Positions 43,331 to 53,280 of a stretch of DNA of 54,751 nt are shown here, in pieces. The notes beneath the pieces were generated by a model. It made no database searches, had not been told where the DNA came from, and was given only the letters and a program-made list of their open reading frames with translations. The translations under genes and the position numbers were made by a program. This stretch comes from Pseudomonadota bacterium (GTDB lineage: Bacteria > Desulfobacterota > Desulfovibrionia > Desulfovibrionales > Desulfovibrionaceae). Location: contig JAEYOJ010000069.1 of the NCBI GenBank assembly GCA_023411815.1, positions 1-54,751 on the forward strand. The letters run 5' to 3'. Numbering within the stretch: position 1 is the stretch's first letter; the number at the start of each line of letters is the position of its first letter.

Positions 43331-46300
43331 ATGAAAAAGCGCTCCATTCTGCTCATCCTGCTGGCGGCCCTGCTGCTTACGCTGGCCGCTCTGCCACCGC
43401 TCCTGCCGCTCCTCGTGGACACGCGGCAGGTCAAGGCGCGGCTGGAGTCCGCCATGGCCGAGGCCCTGGGCATGCCCGTGGCCATCCGGGGCGAGCTGGG
43501 CCTGCGCCTGCTGCCCGTGGCCGAGGTACGGCTCGGCGGGCTGGAGATCGGTCGCGGAGAGGACGGGCCACTGGCGAGCTGCCGGGAAATGCGCCTGAGC
43601 GTGAGCCTGTTGCGTTTGCTGCGGCGCGAGGTGCTGCTCAGGAATGTACGCCTGGATGAGCTTGACCTGCGGCTTACGCGCGGCACCGACGGCCGCCTCG
43701 ACCTGCGATTGCCCCAGGTCCGATCCGTCCGGCTCGAAGGTGCGCCGGGAGGGGAGCGTTTCGCCTTCGCGGGCGTGAGCAGGTTCTCCGTAACTGGCAG
43801 CCTGCGGCTGCTCGACGCCTCCACGGGCATGCGCCTTGAGCTGGAGCGATTGCAGGCGCGCTATGGCAAGTGGAGCGGACAGCTCTCCCTTGCGGGCGCG
43901 CTGCGCATGGACTGGCCCGAGCCTTATCGCTTTCCTCGGCTGGAGGCTTCGCTGAACGTCCTGGGCGGACTGCGCCTGGAAGAGTCGGTGCTGCACGCGC
44001 AAGACCTGGACGTGCGGGCCGGGCTGTTCCTCAAGGCGCGCGACGGCACGGCGCGCGAGGGAACACTGGCCATGCGGCTCGGCCTGGACAGCGCGGCGGA
44101 GACCTTCGTGGCGCGGGATGTCTCGCTGGTCTTGGGCGAGCTGCTCCTCACCGGTTCGGTCCAGGGCCTTGACTTGTTGTCAAGGCCGGTGATGCTCGCC
44201 GACGTGCGGGCCGAGGCCGGTGACGCGGCCGCGCTGGCGGAGGCCCTCGGCCTGCCGACGCCGGCTGTGGCCGTCGGGCGGCGAACGCCCGTGCGGGCCG
44301 GGCTCGAGCTGGAGGTGCGGCCCGATGGCCTGGACGCACGCACGCTCAGCCTTGCGCTGGGCGAGTCGGTGATCGCGGGACAGGTCTCGCTGCGGGATTG
44401 GGCTGCGCCGGCCTGGAAGGTCGAGCTGAACGCCCCGCGCCTGAACCTGGACGAACTGCGGCCCGTGGCCTGGAGCACGCCCGGCACGGATGAAGAGACC
44501 GACCTCGAAGCCCTGCTGGGCGAGCTGCGCGCGCTCAGGCTGGAGCTGGATCTGCGGGCCGACGAACTGGTTGCCTACGGTCTGATCGCCAGCCGTTTCC
44601 GCATGTCCCTGGAGGCCAAGGACGGTGTGGTGCAAGGGCGCGTGGCGCAACTGGCCTTCCCCGGAGGAAGATATCGCAGCAGCCTGCGCGCCGAGATCGG
44701 CCCGCGCGACTTCTCCCTCGTGCTGGACAGCCGCCTGGCAGCGGATGGACCGCATGGCCCGAGCGGCGAGGACGGTCCGCTGGTGCTGCGCAAGATCCTG
44801 CGCTTCGCCGGCTCTCTGGAACGCTACAGCGGCAGCCTGGTGGTGCCCGGCTGCGACCTGCGCGCGCTGTTCCTCGTCCTGGGCATCGAGCCGCACGTTG
44901 GCATGGCCCCGGCGGCCTTGCGCAAGGCGGCCCTGGATGTGGCCTTTGCCGGAGGCGCGGACGGCCTGCGCATGCCGTCCGTGAAGCTGGAACTGGACGG
45001 CATGCGGCTGACCGGCACGGGCGGCGTCGAGAATTTCAGCCGCCCCCGGGTCTCCCTCAACCTGCGTGCGAGTCGCCTGGATGCCAGACCCTATCTGGCG
45101 GCCCTGAGCGCCCCTGTTGGTGGCGCTCAGGCCTCAGCCAGCTCGAAGCCGGATCGCCTTCCCGCTCCGCACCCGGCGTGCCCGGCAGTCAATGTCCGGC
45201 TGCTCGCCGACGAAGCCCTGCTGCCTGAAATGCGCCTTGGAAACGTACGTCTTGCGCTGGGGCTGGACGCCAAGTTCCTGCGCCTGGATGCCGAGTCCCT
45301 GGACGTGCTGCTGGGCCGGGCCGCGGCGAGCCTGAATATCGAGGACCAGGGCTCCGGTCCCAAGGCCCGGCTGACCCTGACGGCGCAAGGAGTGGACGCG
45401 CGGCAGGTCCTGGATCTGACCGGGCAGGGCGGATGGCTCTCGGGCCGGCTGGACGGGAGCTTGAGCGCCGAAGCCGACGCCGGAAGCCTGGAAGGGATCC
45501 TGCGCTCGCTGCGCCTGAACCTGAAGGCCGAGGCCCGCGACGGGCATCTGAACGCCGCCGGATTCACGGACAGGCCATTCGCCCGCATGGGCGGCAGGCT
45601 GATCCTCACGGGCGCCGAAAGAGTCACGGAAACCGGCAGGCCCGGAGAGATTTCCGCGGCCCCGTACGCCTACCGCTGCGTCCTGACGATCTCCGCCGAG
45701 TCGGCGGACCCGGCCTTGAGCCTGGACATGGGCCTGGTAGGGGGGGTGCGCCTGGATCCGGAAGCGGGCTCCCTGGCGGTGGACTCGGCGGGCCTGCGCC
45801 TGTCGGCCAAGGGGCCGGCCCTGCTTGACGAGGGCAACAGCCTGGGCCTGCGCGGCAGCCTGTCCCTGGATACGGCCAAGGGCTTCCTGGAACTGGCGAA
45901 CCTGTCCCTCAAAGGGCCGGGACTGACAGGCCAGGGCAAGCTGCGGGCCGAGGACCTGGGCGGCAACCCGAGATGTTCGGGCAGTTTGCGCCTGCCTCTC
46001 TTCAATCCGCGCGAGACATTGAGGCGCGCGGGCATTGCCCTGTGGGACATGCGTGATCCCACGGCCATGAGTTCGGCCTCGGCCACGGCGTCCTTCAGCC
46101 TGCGCGACCGCCGCCTGAACATCCCCCGCCTGGAACTGGAGCTGGACGGCTTCCGCCTGACCGGCGAGGCGCACATCCCGGACATGGACAAGCCCCGGCT
46201 TCTGTTCGACCTGACCGGCACGAGCTTCAATCTGGACCGGTATCGTAGGCCCAGGCAGGAACGGCACGGCCCTCCGGACAAGGATGAGGCCGTGCGGCTT

Positions 46301-47161
46301 CCGCTGGAGGCCATGAGCAAACTGGCCTTCCAGGGGCGTCTGCGGCTGGAGCGGCTGGAGTTGTACCGGCTGCTGTTCGAGCGCGCGGAGGCCACGGTGG
46401 AGGCCTCCGACGGCGTCTACGTGGCCAAGCCCGTTACCGCCGAGTTCTACAAGGGACCGACGCGCGGCGAGTTCAAGGCCGTGGCCACGCCTTCCGAGTT
46501 TTCCTTCGAGACCCAGGCCTCGGCCCAGAAGGTGTCCTTCGGCGCTTTCCTGGACGCCATGGCCGGCGGGCAGTACGTGCGCGGCCCCACGGACGTCTAC
46601 CTGACCCTGCGGGCCCACGGAGCCACTAACCAGGATCTCGTCGCGACCTTGAGCGGAAACGGGCGGCTGGAGGTCGAGGGAGGCAGCATCTCGTTTTCGC
46701 CCGGGGACGATCCGCCGGAAGGAGAGGAGCCTCCCCAGCCGTTGCCGGCCCTGAGCGCGGAAAAGAGCAAGCCTTGGGAAATCAGCGAGGATGTGCGCCG
46801 CCGCGGCCGCACGCGCTTTTCCTCGGCCAAGGCCAACGTGGCCATCCTGAACGGCGTGGCGCGCAATACGGACCTCCAGGTGCGCTCGCCGTTCATAAGC
46901 GGCGTGGGCAGCGGCTTTGTGGACATGAACAGGGAAATCGTGGACTATACGATCGTTTTCGAGATGCTGAACGCGGCCCGCGTGCCGCTCTATTTCGAAG
47001 GCGACTTCAACCGGCTGGATGTGGGTGTGCGAACCCTGGACGTCATAGGCAACACGGCCACGGGCATCATGCGCAAGCCTTTTGACATCCTGTTCGGCAT
47101 CCTGCCTGGCATCGAGCGGCTCATTCCGGAGTCCAAGCCCAAGGAGCGGCGCGTGCAGTGA
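43331..47161 (+). CDS. AsmA family protein, large
   Basis: This 1276-residue protein has one N-terminal membrane helix (residues about 5-26). A very long periplasmic part follows, made of repeated beta strands with the AsmA start (TRQVKARLESAMAEALGMPVAIRGELGLRLLPVAEVRLGGLEIGR). The conserved AsmA C-terminal domain has VEGGSISF, SSAKANVAILNGVARNTDLQVRSPFISGVGSGFVDMNREIVDYTIVFEM, and ends IMRKPFDILFGILPGIERLIPE. AsmA-type proteins form long lipid-transport grooves between the inner and outer membranes and support outer-membrane homeostasis. ATG 43331 starts the membrane helix; ribosome binding is weak. The YihY gene begins 31 bases later on the same strand. Confidence 0.92.
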   Translation: MKKRSILLILLAALLLTLAALPPLLPLLVDTRQVKARLESAMAEALGMPVAIRGELGLRLLPVAEVRLGGLEIGRGEDGPLASCREMRLSVSLLRLLRREVLLRNVRLDELDLRLTRGTDGRLDLRLPQVRSVRLEGAPGGERFAFAGVSRFSVTGSLRLLDASTGMRLELERLQARYGKWSGQLSLAGALRMDWPEPYRFPRLEASLNVLGGLRLEESVLHAQDLDVRAGLFLKARDGTAREGTLAMRLGLDSAAETFVARDVSLVLGELLLTGSVQGLDLLSRPVMLADVRAEAGDAAALAEALGLPTPAVAVGRRTPVRAGLELEVRPDGLDARTLSLALGESVIAGQVSLRDWAAPAWKVELNAPRLNLDELRPVAWSTPGTDEETDLEALLGELRALRLELDLRADELVAYGLIASRFRMSLEAKDGVVQGRVAQLAFPGGRYRSSLRAEIGPRDFSLVLDSRLAADGPHGPSGEDGPLVLRKILRFAGSLERYSGSLVVPGCDLRALFLVLGIEPHVGMAPAALRKAALDVAFAGGADGLRMPSVKLELDGMRLTGTGGVENFSRPRVSLNLRASRLDARPYLAALSAPVGGAQASASSKPDRLPAPHPACPAVNVRLLADEALLPEMRLGNVRLALGLDAKFLRLDAESLDVLLGRAAASLNIEDQGSGPKARLTLTAQGVDARQVLDLTGQGGWLSGRLDGSLSAEADAGSLEGILRSLRLNLKAEARDGHLNAAGFTDRPFARMGGRLILTGAERVTETGRPGEISAAPYAYRCVLTISAESADPALSLDMGLVGGVRLDPEAGSLAVDSAGLRLSAKGPALLDEGNSLGLRGSLSLDTAKGFLELANLSLKGPGLTGQGKLRAEDLGGNPRCSGSLRLPLFNPRETLRRAGIALWDMRDPTAMSSASATASFSLRDRRLNIPRLELELDGFRLTGEAHIPDMDKPRLLFDLTGTSFNLDRYRRPRQERHGPPDKDEAVRLPLEAMSKLAFQGRLRLERLELYRLLFERAEATVEASDGVYVAKPVTAEFYKGPTRGEFKAVATPSEFSFETQASAQKVSFGAFLDAMAGGQYVRGPTDVYLTLRAHGATNQDLVATLSGNGRLEVEGGSISFSPGDDPPEGEEPPQPLPALSAEKSKPWEISEDVRRRGRTRFSSAKANVAILNGVARNTDLQVRSPFISGVGSGFVDMNREIVDYTIVFEMLNAARVPLYFEGDFNRLDVGVRTLDVIGNTATGIMRKPFDILFGILPGIERLIPESKPKERRVQ

Positions 47162-47192
47162 ACATGGCGTTCCGCACGCGAGCGAGGCCGCA

Positions 47193-48554
47193 ATGACGAA
47201 CGGCCACAATCGCCTGAAGCGCATTTCAGCTGCGCTGGCCCGGCTGACCCAGGACATCTGGTCCGAGAGCGGGCCCTTCCGCAGCCGACGCGTGCTGACC
47301 CTGGCCCGCTGGGCGCACCTGGTCCTGCTCGGCTTCGTGCGCGACAAATGCCACCTGCGCGCCACGGCCCTGGCCTACGCCACCATCCTTTCCCTGGCGC
47401 CGCTCATGGCCGTGGCCCTGTCCATCTCCAAGGCCCTGGGGCTGCAGGACTCGGCCTTCATACGCGCGGCGCTTCTGAGCATCACCGCCGGCCGCGAGGA
47501 GCTGGCCCGCACCATCCTGCACTTCGTGGAAACCTCCAGCGTGCGCACCCTGGGCTCGCTCGGCACGCTGGTGCTCATCGCCATGGCCGTGGCCATGGTC
47601 ATCACCGTGGAGAACGCCTTCAACGCCATCTGGGGCGTGGCTAGGGGCCGCAGCCTGTGGCGCAAGTTCACGGATTTCTTCTCGGTGCTCGTGCTCAGCC
47701 CGCTGCTGGTCTTCCTGGCCGTGAGCTTCACCGTCTCCCTGCAAAGCGAGGCCCTGGTGCAGCGCATGCTCGAATTCACGGCCCTCAACTACCTGCACCT
47801 GCTGGCCCTCAAGCTCGCGCCCTACGCCATGGTCTGGCTGGCCTTCCTGTTCCTGTACAGCTTCATACCCCACACCAAGGTCCGCCTGAGCAGCGCGGCC
47901 GTGGGCGCGGTGCTGGCCGGCACCCTGTGGCAGCTGGCCCAATGGGTCTACATCCGCCATCAGGTCTCGCTGACCGATTACGGGGCGATCTACGGCAGCT
48001 TCGCCCAGTTCCCCCTGTTTCTCATATGGATGTACATCAGCTGGGTCATCGTGCTGCTGGGCGGCGAGATCAGCTACGCCGCCCAGCACCTGAACACCTT
48101 CGAGGGAGAGCTGCGCGCCGGGCGGGCCGGCTTCCGCGACCGGCAAGAGGCGGCCTGGCTCATGCTCGTCTGCCTGGCTGGACGGTTCGAGGCCGGGCGG
48201 GGCGGCCTGTCGGCCGACGTCCTGGCCGAGCGGCTGAGCCTGCCGGCCAAGCTGGCCTGCGACCTGTCCATGACCCTGGCGGACCAGGGTTTCCTGCTGC
48301 GGGGCGAGATCGACGGAGAAAGCGTCTTCGCCCTGGGACGGCCCGCGGCGTCCATCCGCATCTCGGACGTGCAGCAGGCCCTGGCCGCCGGGCCGGACGG
48401 GCATCACGAACCGCTCGTGACGGAACGCTTCGCCTTCGCGCGTCGGGACCTGGACGCGGCCCTGGAAACGCTGCGCAACTCGCCGGCCGACCTGAGCCTG
48501 GAGCAGGCCAGTCGGCGCGAGGCCGAACGGGACTCGAACGGCTGTTTGGATTGA
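47193..48554 (+). CDS. YihY/BrkB family inner-membrane protein with C-terminal extension
   Basis: This 453-residue protein has six hydrophobic helices of the YihY/BrkB type: CHLRATALAYATILSLAPLMAVALSISKALGL, NAFNAIWGVARGRSLWRKFTDFFSVLVLSPLLVFLAVSF, RLSSAAVGAVLAGTLWQLAQWVYIRHQ and LFLIWMYISWVIVLLGGEISYAAQ. After about residue 310 a soluble region of about 140 residues follows that looks like a winged-helix fold (LSADVLAERLSLPAKLACDLSMTLADQGFLL). Its role is not known. GAGG lies five bases before ATG 47193. It is the second gene of a unit with the AsmA gene and differs from the paralogue at 16370. Confidence 0.88.
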   Translation: MTNGHNRLKRISAALARLTQDIWSESGPFRSRRVLTLARWAHLVLLGFVRDKCHLRATALAYATILSLAPLMAVALSISKALGLQDSAFIRAALLSITAGREELARTILHFVETSSVRTLGSLGTLVLIAMAVAMVITVENAFNAIWGVARGRSLWRKFTDFFSVLVLSPLLVFLAVSFTVSLQSEALVQRMLEFTALNYLHLLALKLAPYAMVWLAFLFLYSFIPHTKVRLSSAAVGAVLAGTLWQLAQWVYIRHQVSLTDYGAIYGSFAQFPLFLIWMYISWVIVLLGGEISYAAQHLNTFEGELRAGRAGFRDRQEAAWLMLVCLAGRFEAGRGGLSADVLAERLSLPAKLACDLSMTLADQGFLLRGEIDGESVFALGRPAASIRISDVQQALAAGPDGHHEPLVTERFAFARRDLDAALETLRNSPADLSLEQASRREAERDSNGCLD

Positions 48555-48587
48555 GGCGGCCGGGCCGTCTGTTTATAGCCGAAGGGC

Positions 48588-49574
48588 TTACGGAAGAACG
48601 CTTATCTCGCGCTCCGACTGGTCGCGCGGGGCCTCGGCGATCCGCTGCATGGGCTGGGCGGGGTGGACGGGTTGCGCGGGCGGCGGGCTGGACATGATCA
48701 GCTCGTCCATGGCCGTGATGAGCTGCTCCAGCCATTGGCTGCCGCTGGGATCGGCGGTCAGGGCCACGGCGATGTAGGTCCGGCCGCCGTGTTCCACCAG
48801 CGCGCTGTCGGAATGATACACGGACCAGCTGCCCGACTTGCGGTAGACCCGCGCGTCGGGGCTGCTTTTGCGCAGGCCGGCCACGAACTTGTGGTCCAGG
48901 GCCGAGTTCCCCAGCAGGGCCTTCATCTGCGCGCAGCGCTTGGGTGAGACGAGCTGTCCGGTGTGCAGCAGGTAATAGAATCGCGCCGTCTGGAAGGCCG
49001 TGGCCCCGTGCGACAGGCCGGCCAAGGGGTCCCGGTGATAGGCCGGCGCCTGGCCGTAATCCTTGCCTACCCATAGCCCGCCATTTCCGGCCGGATCGTA
49101 GAGCCGATACCGGTCGGATGTCAGCACTTCAATGAGATAACCCCTGCCGACCTTGGCCAGCATGGCCGTGGCGTCGACATTGGAAGAGCGGCGGATCATG
49201 CGCGCCAGGGCCATGCGGTCGGTCTTTTCGAGGACCAGGCCGCCCTGTTCGGCCTTCTCGAAGGCGGCCAGCAGGATGGCGATCTTCGGCAGGCTGGCCG
49301 CATAGATCATGTGCTCGCCGTTGATCATGGCCAGCCTGGGACTCTCGGGCACTGTCACATCCACCAGGCAGACCGCCAGACGCCCATACCGCGCTGGCCC
49401 ATCAAGGCCAAGCTCGCTTATGCGTTGCTCAAGGCCACGCTGGAGCACGGGATCGCGGCTGTCCAGCAGGGCGAAACCAGCTCCGCTACTTGCCTGGGCA
49501 GGCGCGGAAGCCAGCATGAGAAATAAAAGCGCGCAAAACACGCCCCAGGTCAGGTATCTCATTTTTCCAGACAT
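48588..49574 (-). CDS. Exported serine hydrolase, class A beta-lactamase-like
   Basis: This 328-residue protein starts with a signal peptide (MSGKMRYLTWGVFCALLFLMLASAPAQA). The mature part has the penicillin-recognising fold: SLPK (S94, K97) as SxxK, RSSNVDATAML with the SxN motif (130-132), and RKSGSW as the KTG equivalent. Full class A beta-lactamases usually have a Glu in an omega loop; I could not place it with confidence. It may be a beta-lactamase or a D,D-peptidase-like enzyme of the periplasm. The start is uncertain between ATG 49574 (GAGAG upstream) and ATG 49562 (GGA upstream), each giving a working signal peptide. It is convergent with the YihY gene. Confidence 0.82.
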   Translation of the reverse strand: MSGKMRYLTWGVFCALLFLMLASAPAQASSGAGFALLDSRDPVLQRGLEQRISELGLDGPARYGRLAVCLVDVTVPESPRLAMINGEHMIYAASLPKIAILLAAFEKAEQGGLVLEKTDRMALARMIRRSSNVDATAMLAKVGRGYLIEVLTSDRYRLYDPAGNGGLWVGKDYGQAPAYHRDPLAGLSHGATAFQTARFYYLLHTGQLVSPKRCAQMKALLGNSALDHKFVAGLRKSSPDARVYRKSGSWSVYHSDSALVEHGGRTYIAVALTADPSGSQWLEQLITAMDELIMSSPPPAQPVHPAQPMQRIAEAPRDQSEREISVLP

Positions 49575-49792
49575 TCCGACTCTCTGGGCTTGGCGCAGGC
49601 CGCAAGGCATCCTTCCCGTGCCGGGCATGGGCTGGACCGGTCCGCGTCGTTTGGTACGATGGCTAGCTAGCGCTGGGCCTCTCGGCGTGCGCCGTGATCA
49701 GCCAGAGGCAGCAAGAACCGCGCCCGCGCGGCCCAGGAGGGAAGAGGGATAGGAAAAGGGGAGTTCAATACCCTGCGAAGCAAGGAGAAAAA

Positions 49793-51070
49793 ATGAGGGA
49801 AAGGCAGGACCATGCCCGGCCCGGATGCGCCGTGCGCCACGCGGCCCTGCGCAAGCATGGTCTCCGGGCGGGCTTCCTGTTCGTCAATTTCTTCCTCATC
49901 GTCATGGCCCTGTACCAGCTCAAGCCTGCCAGCCGCTCCTTGTTCATCGACACCCTGGGCGCGGACATGCTGCCCTGGGTCTGGATCGGCACGGCCGCGG
50001 CCATGACCGCGGTCATCAGCTTCTACAACGGCCTGGTGGAACGCGTGAGCCGCCTGCGCATCGTGCTCGGCTCGTGCCTGGCCTGCATGGTCCTGCTGGC
50101 CTTGTTCAGGCTCGTGCTCGGCCGGCCGGGCCCGCTGGGAGCCGCGACATTCTATATTTTCGTGGATATCCTGGGCGTGGTGCTCACGGAGCAGTTCTGG
50201 TCCCTGACCAATTCCGTGCACACGCTGGAGGAGGGCAAGTCCTGGTACGGCCTCATCGGCACCGGCGGGCTGCTGGGCGGGCTGATCAGCGGCGTTTTCG
50301 GCGGCTGGCTGGTCAGCCAGACCGGGATGGTCACGGCCGACCTGCTCATGGTTGCCGCCGCCATTGTCGGGGCCATATTCGGCCTGACCTGGCTCATGGG
50401 CCGCCTTGGCCTGTACTGCGAGGCCGAGGCGGCCGTGAGGGAGCAGGTAGCGGCCGGCAGCCCCTGGGCCATCCTGCGCAATCGTTATCTGGCGCTCATC
50501 GCGGCCCTGCTGCTGCTCGGGCAGCTGGCCTCGCTGTTCGTGGAGTTCCAGTTCATGAAGACCCTGGAGCTGACCATCGCCGGCCGCGACGAACGCACGG
50601 CCTACATGTCCGTGTTCTTCAGCATCATGAGCCTGGTGGCCATCGGCGTGAACCTCACGCTCACGCCGCTCGTGGTGCGGCTGAAAGGGGTGCTGGCCGG
50701 GCTGCTGGTGCAGCCCGTGGTCATGGGCGTGTGCGCTCTGCTGTACATGGCCCACCCGACCCTGCTCTTCGGTTCCCTGGCCAAGATCAGCGACCGGGGG
50801 CTGTCCTATTCCATCAACCGCGCCTCGCGCGAGCTGCTCTACGTGCCCGTGGACCCAGTTGTCATCTACCAGGCCAAGGCCTGGATAGATATGTTCGGCT
50901 ACCGTTTGTTCGAGGTGCTCGGCTCGCTGCTCATCCTGGCCGTGACCCAATGGGCCTCTTCGCCCATGAGGCTCTCGGGCATCAGCGCCTTCACCCTGGC
51001 GGCCTGCGGGGCCTGGATCGCCATAGTGCTGCTCATGCGCCAGGAATACTCCGACGTGGTCATGGAATGA
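49793..51070 (+). CDS. Tlc-like (NTP/NDP exchange or MFS-type) transporter
   Basis: This 425-residue protein has about eleven to twelve hydrophobic helices. The first part (FVNFFLIVMALYQLKPASRSLFIDTLGADMLPWVWIGTAAAM) and DILGVVLTEQFWSLTNSVHTLEEGKSWYGLIGTGGLLGGLISG resemble the bacterial Npt/Tlc nucleotide transporter family, which in intracellular parasites exchanges ATP and ADP. Free-living bacteria have distant members whose substrate is unknown, so nucleotide exchange is not assumed. AAGGAG lies four bases before ATG 49793. Its end overlaps the convergent gate-domain gene by 11 bases. Confidence 0.82.
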   Translation: MRERQDHARPGCAVRHAALRKHGLRAGFLFVNFFLIVMALYQLKPASRSLFIDTLGADMLPWVWIGTAAAMTAVISFYNGLVERVSRLRIVLGSCLACMVLLALFRLVLGRPGPLGAATFYIFVDILGVVLTEQFWSLTNSVHTLEEGKSWYGLIGTGGLLGGLISGVFGGWLVSQTGMVTADLLMVAAAIVGAIFGLTWLMGRLGLYCEAEAAVREQVAAGSPWAILRNRYLALIAALLLLGQLASLFVEFQFMKTLELTIAGRDERTAYMSVFFSIMSLVAIGVNLTLTPLVVRLKGVLAGLLVQPVVMGVCALLYMAHPTLLFGSLAKISDRGLSYSINRASRELLYVPVDPVVIYQAKAWIDMFGYRLFEVLGSLLILAVTQWASSPMRLSGISAFTLAACGAWIAIVLLMRQEYSDVVME

Positions 51071-52028
51071 GGAAGAAATAGAGGGCCGTGACGGCCACAA
51101 TGCTCCCGGCGCGCAGGGCCTGGCTGGCGGCGATGAGCCGCGCGGCCAGCGCGGGCTTGAAGATGCCGGCGTAGAACGGGAACTGGTGGCGGAAGGCGCG
51201 CATGGGCGTGGAGAGCACGTTGCCTACCAAGAGCGCCAGCACGACCTGCTTCATGGGCAGGGCCTGGGCTTCCAGCAGCGCGCCGGCTGCTGCAAGCCCG
51301 GCGGTGAACTCCGAGGCCACCTGGAAGACCACGATGGAGATGGCCTTGGGGTGCAGCCAGGACAGGACTCCGGCGTGCTCGGCCAGGAAGCCTTCGAGCA
51401 TCTTGAACACGCCCCAGCGGTTCAGGAAGAAGACGAGAATGTAGATGGGCACGGTGAAGGTGAGCACCTTGCCGATGCGCTTCCTGAAGCGTTTGATGCT
51501 GACCCGCCAGGCGTCGCGCCAGGTCCTGCTGCCCTGGGCCTTGGCCGCCTCGTCCAGGCGGCAGACCACGCAGCCCTCGGGCAGCGGAGGCAGCCAGACG
51601 CGTCCCAGGGCCACGATGAAGGCCGTGCGCAGGATCGCCGAGAGCAGCGTGAGCCCCACGTAGACGAAGGCCGCGTTGCCCAGGAACGGCACGACCAGGA
51701 AGAACATGCTCGGCAGGTGCAGGAAGTACGTTGGCAGGGAGTTGAACAGGTTGGAGAGGACGAGCTCGCGCCGGGAGAGCGAGCCCTTGTCGTAGGCCTC
51801 GGAGAGCATGGTGTTGGCCGCCACGCCCGAAAAGAAGGCCATTGAGAAGGCCGCGCCCGAGACGTCCTTGAGCCGGGCCAGGCGGATAAGCGGCTCTGCC
51901 ACCCTGGCCACTGCGCGGGTCCAGTTGAGGGCTTCGATGAGGTTGGCCACCAGCAGGCCGAGCGAGATTGTCAGGCTCAGGCGGACCAGCGGCCAGCCAA
52001 GCCCCTGCCAGAGTTCAGCAACATCCAT
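51060..52028 (-). CDS. Nucleoside-recognition (Gate) domain membrane protein
   Basis: This 322-residue protein has about eight hydrophobic helices and two Gate-type repeats: SGAAFSMAFFSGVAANTMLSEAYDKGSLSRRELVLSNLFNSLPTYFLHLP and a second one with SEFTAGLAAAGALLEAQALPMKQVVLALLVGNVLSTPMRAFRHQFPFY. This arrangement is found in SpmA/SpmB-like and related membrane proteins of unclear transport role. It is the third gene of a minus-strand run: panB, a small protein, and this one (36 bases apart). Confidence 0.88.
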   Translation of the reverse strand: MDVAELWQGLGWPLVRLSLTISLGLLVANLIEALNWTRAVARVAEPLIRLARLKDVSGAAFSMAFFSGVAANTMLSEAYDKGSLSRRELVLSNLFNSLPTYFLHLPSMFFLVVPFLGNAAFVYVGLTLLSAILRTAFIVALGRVWLPPLPEGCVVCRLDEAAKAQGSRTWRDAWRVSIKRFRKRIGKVLTFTVPIYILVFFLNRWGVFKMLEGFLAEHAGVLSWLHPKAISIVVFQVASEFTAGLAAAGALLEAQALPMKQVVLALLVGNVLSTPMRAFRHQFPFYAGIFKPALAARLIAASQALRAGSIVAVTALYFFLIP

Positions 52029-52064
52029 GGTGCGGTCGAGGCCGGCGGCCTTGCGGCCGACGCG

Positions 52065-52313
52065 CTACTTTGCTTCCAGCGGTTTCCAGTGCTGGGATTC
52101 CTTGATCATGAGCGTGCCGTCCTCGGCCTTGTCGAGGACCCCGCGCGCGGCCAGCTCGTGCATGGCCGCCTCCAGCTTCTCGCAGCTCGTGGTCCACTTC
52201 AGCTCGCAGGCCTCGAAGCTGGGCGTGTCGCCCCGCGACAGCATGTCGTCGATCATGATGTAGAGCGAGGTGGCTTCCACGCTCATGTTCAGATTGAAGA
52301 TGGCCTGATCCAT
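52065..52313 (-). CDS. Small hypothetical protein
   Basis: I do not recognise a family. The 82-residue protein is mostly helical and acidic, with MDQAIFNLNMSVEATSLYIMIDDML at the start and KLEAAMHELAARGVLDKAEDGTLMIKESQHW near the end, a pattern like a small winged-helix or helical bundle. An excellent AGGAGGAG lies three bases before the ATG, so it is surely translated. It sits between panB and the gate-domain gene on the same strand. Confidence 0.85.
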   Translation of the reverse strand: MDQAIFNLNMSVEATSLYIMIDDMLSRGDTPSFEACELKWTTSCEKLEAAMHELAARGVLDKAEDGTLMIKESQHWKPLEAK

Positions 52314-52384
52314 GGCTCCTCCTGTTTGCCGTGCCGCCGGTGAATGCGCACGGGCTCCATGCTAGCACGGCGGGAACTCGGGGC

Positions 52385-53239
52385 CTAGTCCGAGGCAAGA
52401 TCGTCCAGCAGGCCGCGGAAGGCCGCGGCTTCCTGCGCGTCCATGCCGAAGCCGTGCTCGTCGGCCGGGAAGGTACCCTGGCGCACTTCGTACATGTAGC
52501 GCCCGGCAGCCTCCTGCATGAGATTGCCCAAGTCGGCGTAGCGCTTGACGAATTTTGGCGTGAAGCGCTCGAAAAGTCCCAGGATGTCATGGATGACCAG
52601 CACCTGGCCGTCGCAGTGCGGGCCCGCGCCGATGCCGATGGTCGGAACGGACACGCGGGAGGTGATTTCCCTGGCCACCACGGAGGGAACGGCCTCGAGG
52701 ACGATGGAGAAGCAGCCCGCGGCTTCCAGGGCCTTGGCCTCGCGCACCAGGCGCGCTGCGGCCTCGGCAGTCTTGCCTTGCACCTTGAAGCCGCCGAGCC
52801 CGGCGATGAACTGGGGCGTGAGGCCCACATGGCCCATGACCGGTATGCCCGCGCGCACCATGGCTTCGACCTCGCGCAGGTAGCCGGCGCCCTCGAGCTT
52901 GATCGCCCTGGCTCCTCCTTCCTGCACGAGGCGGCCAGCGGCGAGAACCGCCTGCTCGACTCCGGCCTGATACGACAGGAAGGGCAGGTCTCCCACCACC
53001 AGGGCGTGGCGGGTGGCGCGGCTCACGGCTTTGGTATGGTGGACCATTTCGTCCAGGGTCACGGACAGGGTGTCGGGATGGCCAAGCACGACCATGGCCA
53101 GTGAATCCCCCACCAGGAGCATGTCGGCTCCGGCCTGGTCCAGGGCCAGCGCAGTGGGGTAGTCATAGGCCGTGAGCACGGCCAGCCGTTCCCCTCCCTT
53201 GCGCCCCGCGATGTCCGGCGCAGTAAGCGGTTTCTGCAC
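52385..53239 (-). CDS. panB: 3-methyl-2-oxobutanoate hydroxymethyltransferase
   Basis: This 284-residue enzyme makes ketopantoate, the first step of pantothenate and coenzyme A synthesis. Family marks are LTAYDYPTALALDQAGADMLLVGDSLAMVVLGHPDTLSVTLDEMVHHTKAV, LPFLSYQ, GHVGLTPQ and IGIGAGPHCDGQVLVIHDILGL. The start is GTG 53239, with AGGAG six bases upstream; an in-frame ATG at 53311 lies near the family 2 repeat and is rejected. It begins a probable three-gene run. Repeat copy 2 lies about 42 bases upstream. Confidence 0.97.
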   Translation of the reverse strand: MQKPLTAPDIAGRKGGERLAVLTAYDYPTALALDQAGADMLLVGDSLAMVVLGHPDTLSVTLDEMVHHTKAVSRATRHALVVGDLPFLSYQAGVEQAVLAAGRLVQEGGARAIKLEGAGYLREVEAMVRAGIPVMGHVGLTPQFIAGLGGFKVQGKTAEAAARLVREAKALEAAGCFSIVLEAVPSVVAREITSRVSVPTIGIGAGPHCDGQVLVIHDILGLFERFTPKFVKRYADLGNLMQEAAGRYMYEVRQGTFPADEHGFGMDAQEAAAFRGLLDDLASD

Positions 53240-53280
53240 GGGCAACTCCTTGGTGCGATATGGCGTACGAATGTGGGATC